Positions 41,047 to 41,352 of a stretch of DNA of 41,352 nucleotides are shown here, in pieces. The notes beneath the pieces are model-generated. The model did not search any database, had not been told where the DNA came from, and saw nothing but the letters and a program-made list of their open reading frames with translations. Positions within the stretch are counted from its first letter, which is position 1. Every line of letters begins with the position of its first letter. The stretch covers positions 1-41,352 of the forward strand of contig JACCTY010000167.1 of assembly GCA_013812145.1 (NCBI GenBank), written 5' to 3'. Origin of the DNA: Geodermatophilaceae bacterium. Lineage in GTDB: Bacteria; Actinomycetota; Actinomycetes; Mycobacteriales; Geodermatophilaceae. Position numbers and translations under genes: made by a program.

Positions 41047-41352
41047 ACGTACTCGTGGTCGAGGACGAGGAGCGCATCGCGGCTTTTCTGGCAAAGGGTC
41101 TGCGCGGGCGCAGTCATACAGTCGACGTGGTCGGCATCGGCGCGGAGGCTTTGCGGGTGCTGCTGACCGCCTACCCCGGACACGACGTCTTGGTGCTCGA
41201 CCTGGGGTTGCCGGACATCGACGGGCTCGAAGTCCTACGCCGCGCTCGTGAGCAAGGCGTTCAGGTGCCGGTCATCGTGGTGACGGCAAGCACCGGCGGC
41301 GACGATCGCGCCCAGGCACGGGCCCTCGGCGTGGACGACTACCTGGTCAAGC
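41043..41352 (+). CDS. OmpR/PhoB-type response regulator, 3' end cut by window
   Basis: GTG 41043 overlaps the kinase stop (GTGA). The 103 visible residues form the receiver domain: acidic pair Glu7/Asp8 (VVEDEE), phospho-acceptor Asp53 (VLDLGLPDIDG), Thr81 (VVTAS) and Lys103 (DDYLVK) as the last codon in the window. The spacing and DDYLVK ending suggest the OmpR/PhoB class; the DNA-binding domain lies beyond the right edge. It should be the partner of the kinase just upstream. Confidence 0.92.
   Translation, partial: MNVLVVEDEERIAAFLAKGLRGRSHTVDVVGIGAEALRVLLTAYPGHDVLVLDLGLPDIDGLEVLRRAREQGVQVPVIVVTASTGGDDRAQARALGVDDYLVK

Overview
The window is about 41 kb of high-GC DNA with dense, often overlapping genes and many GTG starts, from the chromosome of an actinobacterium. 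Several family sets point there: a PimB-type mannosyltransferase, an F420-dependent oxidoreductase, a PASTA Ser/Thr kinase, an IdeR/DtxR-type box and a RipC-like NlpC/P60 hydrolase behind a c-di-AMP riboswitch. Much of the gene content follows the Mycobacterium tuberculosis Rv2172c-Rv2190c neighbourhood as I remember it (ripC, pimB, fadD15, SRPBCC, ArsA-like ATPase, plsC-like, exoribonuclease, aroG, pknL, the Rv2175c-type protein, idsA2 and the metF-like gene). Heterodimeric lycopene cyclase, phytoene synthase and phytoene desaturase genes suggest a pigmented organism outside Mycobacterium, perhaps near Geodermatophilales, Sporichthyales or Frankiales. I cannot name a species.

Layout. 1-5.5 kb: NYN-domain protein (cut by the window edge), small Cys protein, c-di-AMP riboswitch, ripC-like hydrolase, pimB, and fadD15 on the minus strand. 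5.5-9.8 kb: a plus-strand run of two SRPBCC proteins, a membrane-anchored unknown, an ArsA-like ATPase, a small CxxCPxC protein and ROK glucokinase. 9.8-12.6 kb: a minus-strand run of alpha/beta hydrolase, membrane protein and TIGR00300 (ornithine cyclodeaminase-like) protein. 12.6-16.5 kb: acyltransferase, glycerol kinase (minus), exoribonuclease and phosphofructokinase. 16.5-18.4 kb: a membrane protein, then an AbiEi-DUF559 gene between two 53-bp palindromic repeats. 18.4-24.5 kb: class II DAHP synthase, threonine aldolase, and on the minus strand PASTA kinase, class I DAHP synthase, bfd and bfr. 24.5-28.3 kb: an in-frame P-loop kinase/F420-oxidoreductase fusion, an APH-like kinase, an FMN-dependent alpha-hydroxyacid dehydrogenase and an Rv2175c-type DNA-binding protein. 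28.3-34.6 kb: carotenoid genes crtYc, crtYd, crtB, crtI and a GGPP-synthase-like gene, interrupted by two decayed segments. 34.7-41.35 kb: metF, SIMPL protein, RidA, a small unknown, a methyltransferase, a subtilisin-like protease with a Trp-rich tail, and a histidine kinase/response regulator pair cut by the right edge.

How the genes work together. The left part concerns envelope construction: c-di-AMP-controlled wall hydrolase, phosphatidylinositol mannoside synthesis, acyl-CoA and phospholipid acylation, glycerol phosphorylation. The middle combines the entry to aromatic amino acid synthesis (two unrelated DAHP synthases) with iron storage and release (bfd-bfr under a probable IdeR box lying inside the end of aroF). 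The right part makes C40 carotenoids from GGPP.

The most unusual signals are these: equal-length palindromes that supply the stop codons of the genes before them on both sides of an AbiEi-DUF559 gene; a second palindromic repeat cluster next to a broken AbiEi-DUF559 gene; the P-loop/F420 fusion with a strong internal ribosome binding site; and a recurring TANNNT hexamer 6-8 nt before start codons, which suggests many leaderless mRNAs. No tRNA, rRNA, CRISPR array or intact insertion sequence was seen.
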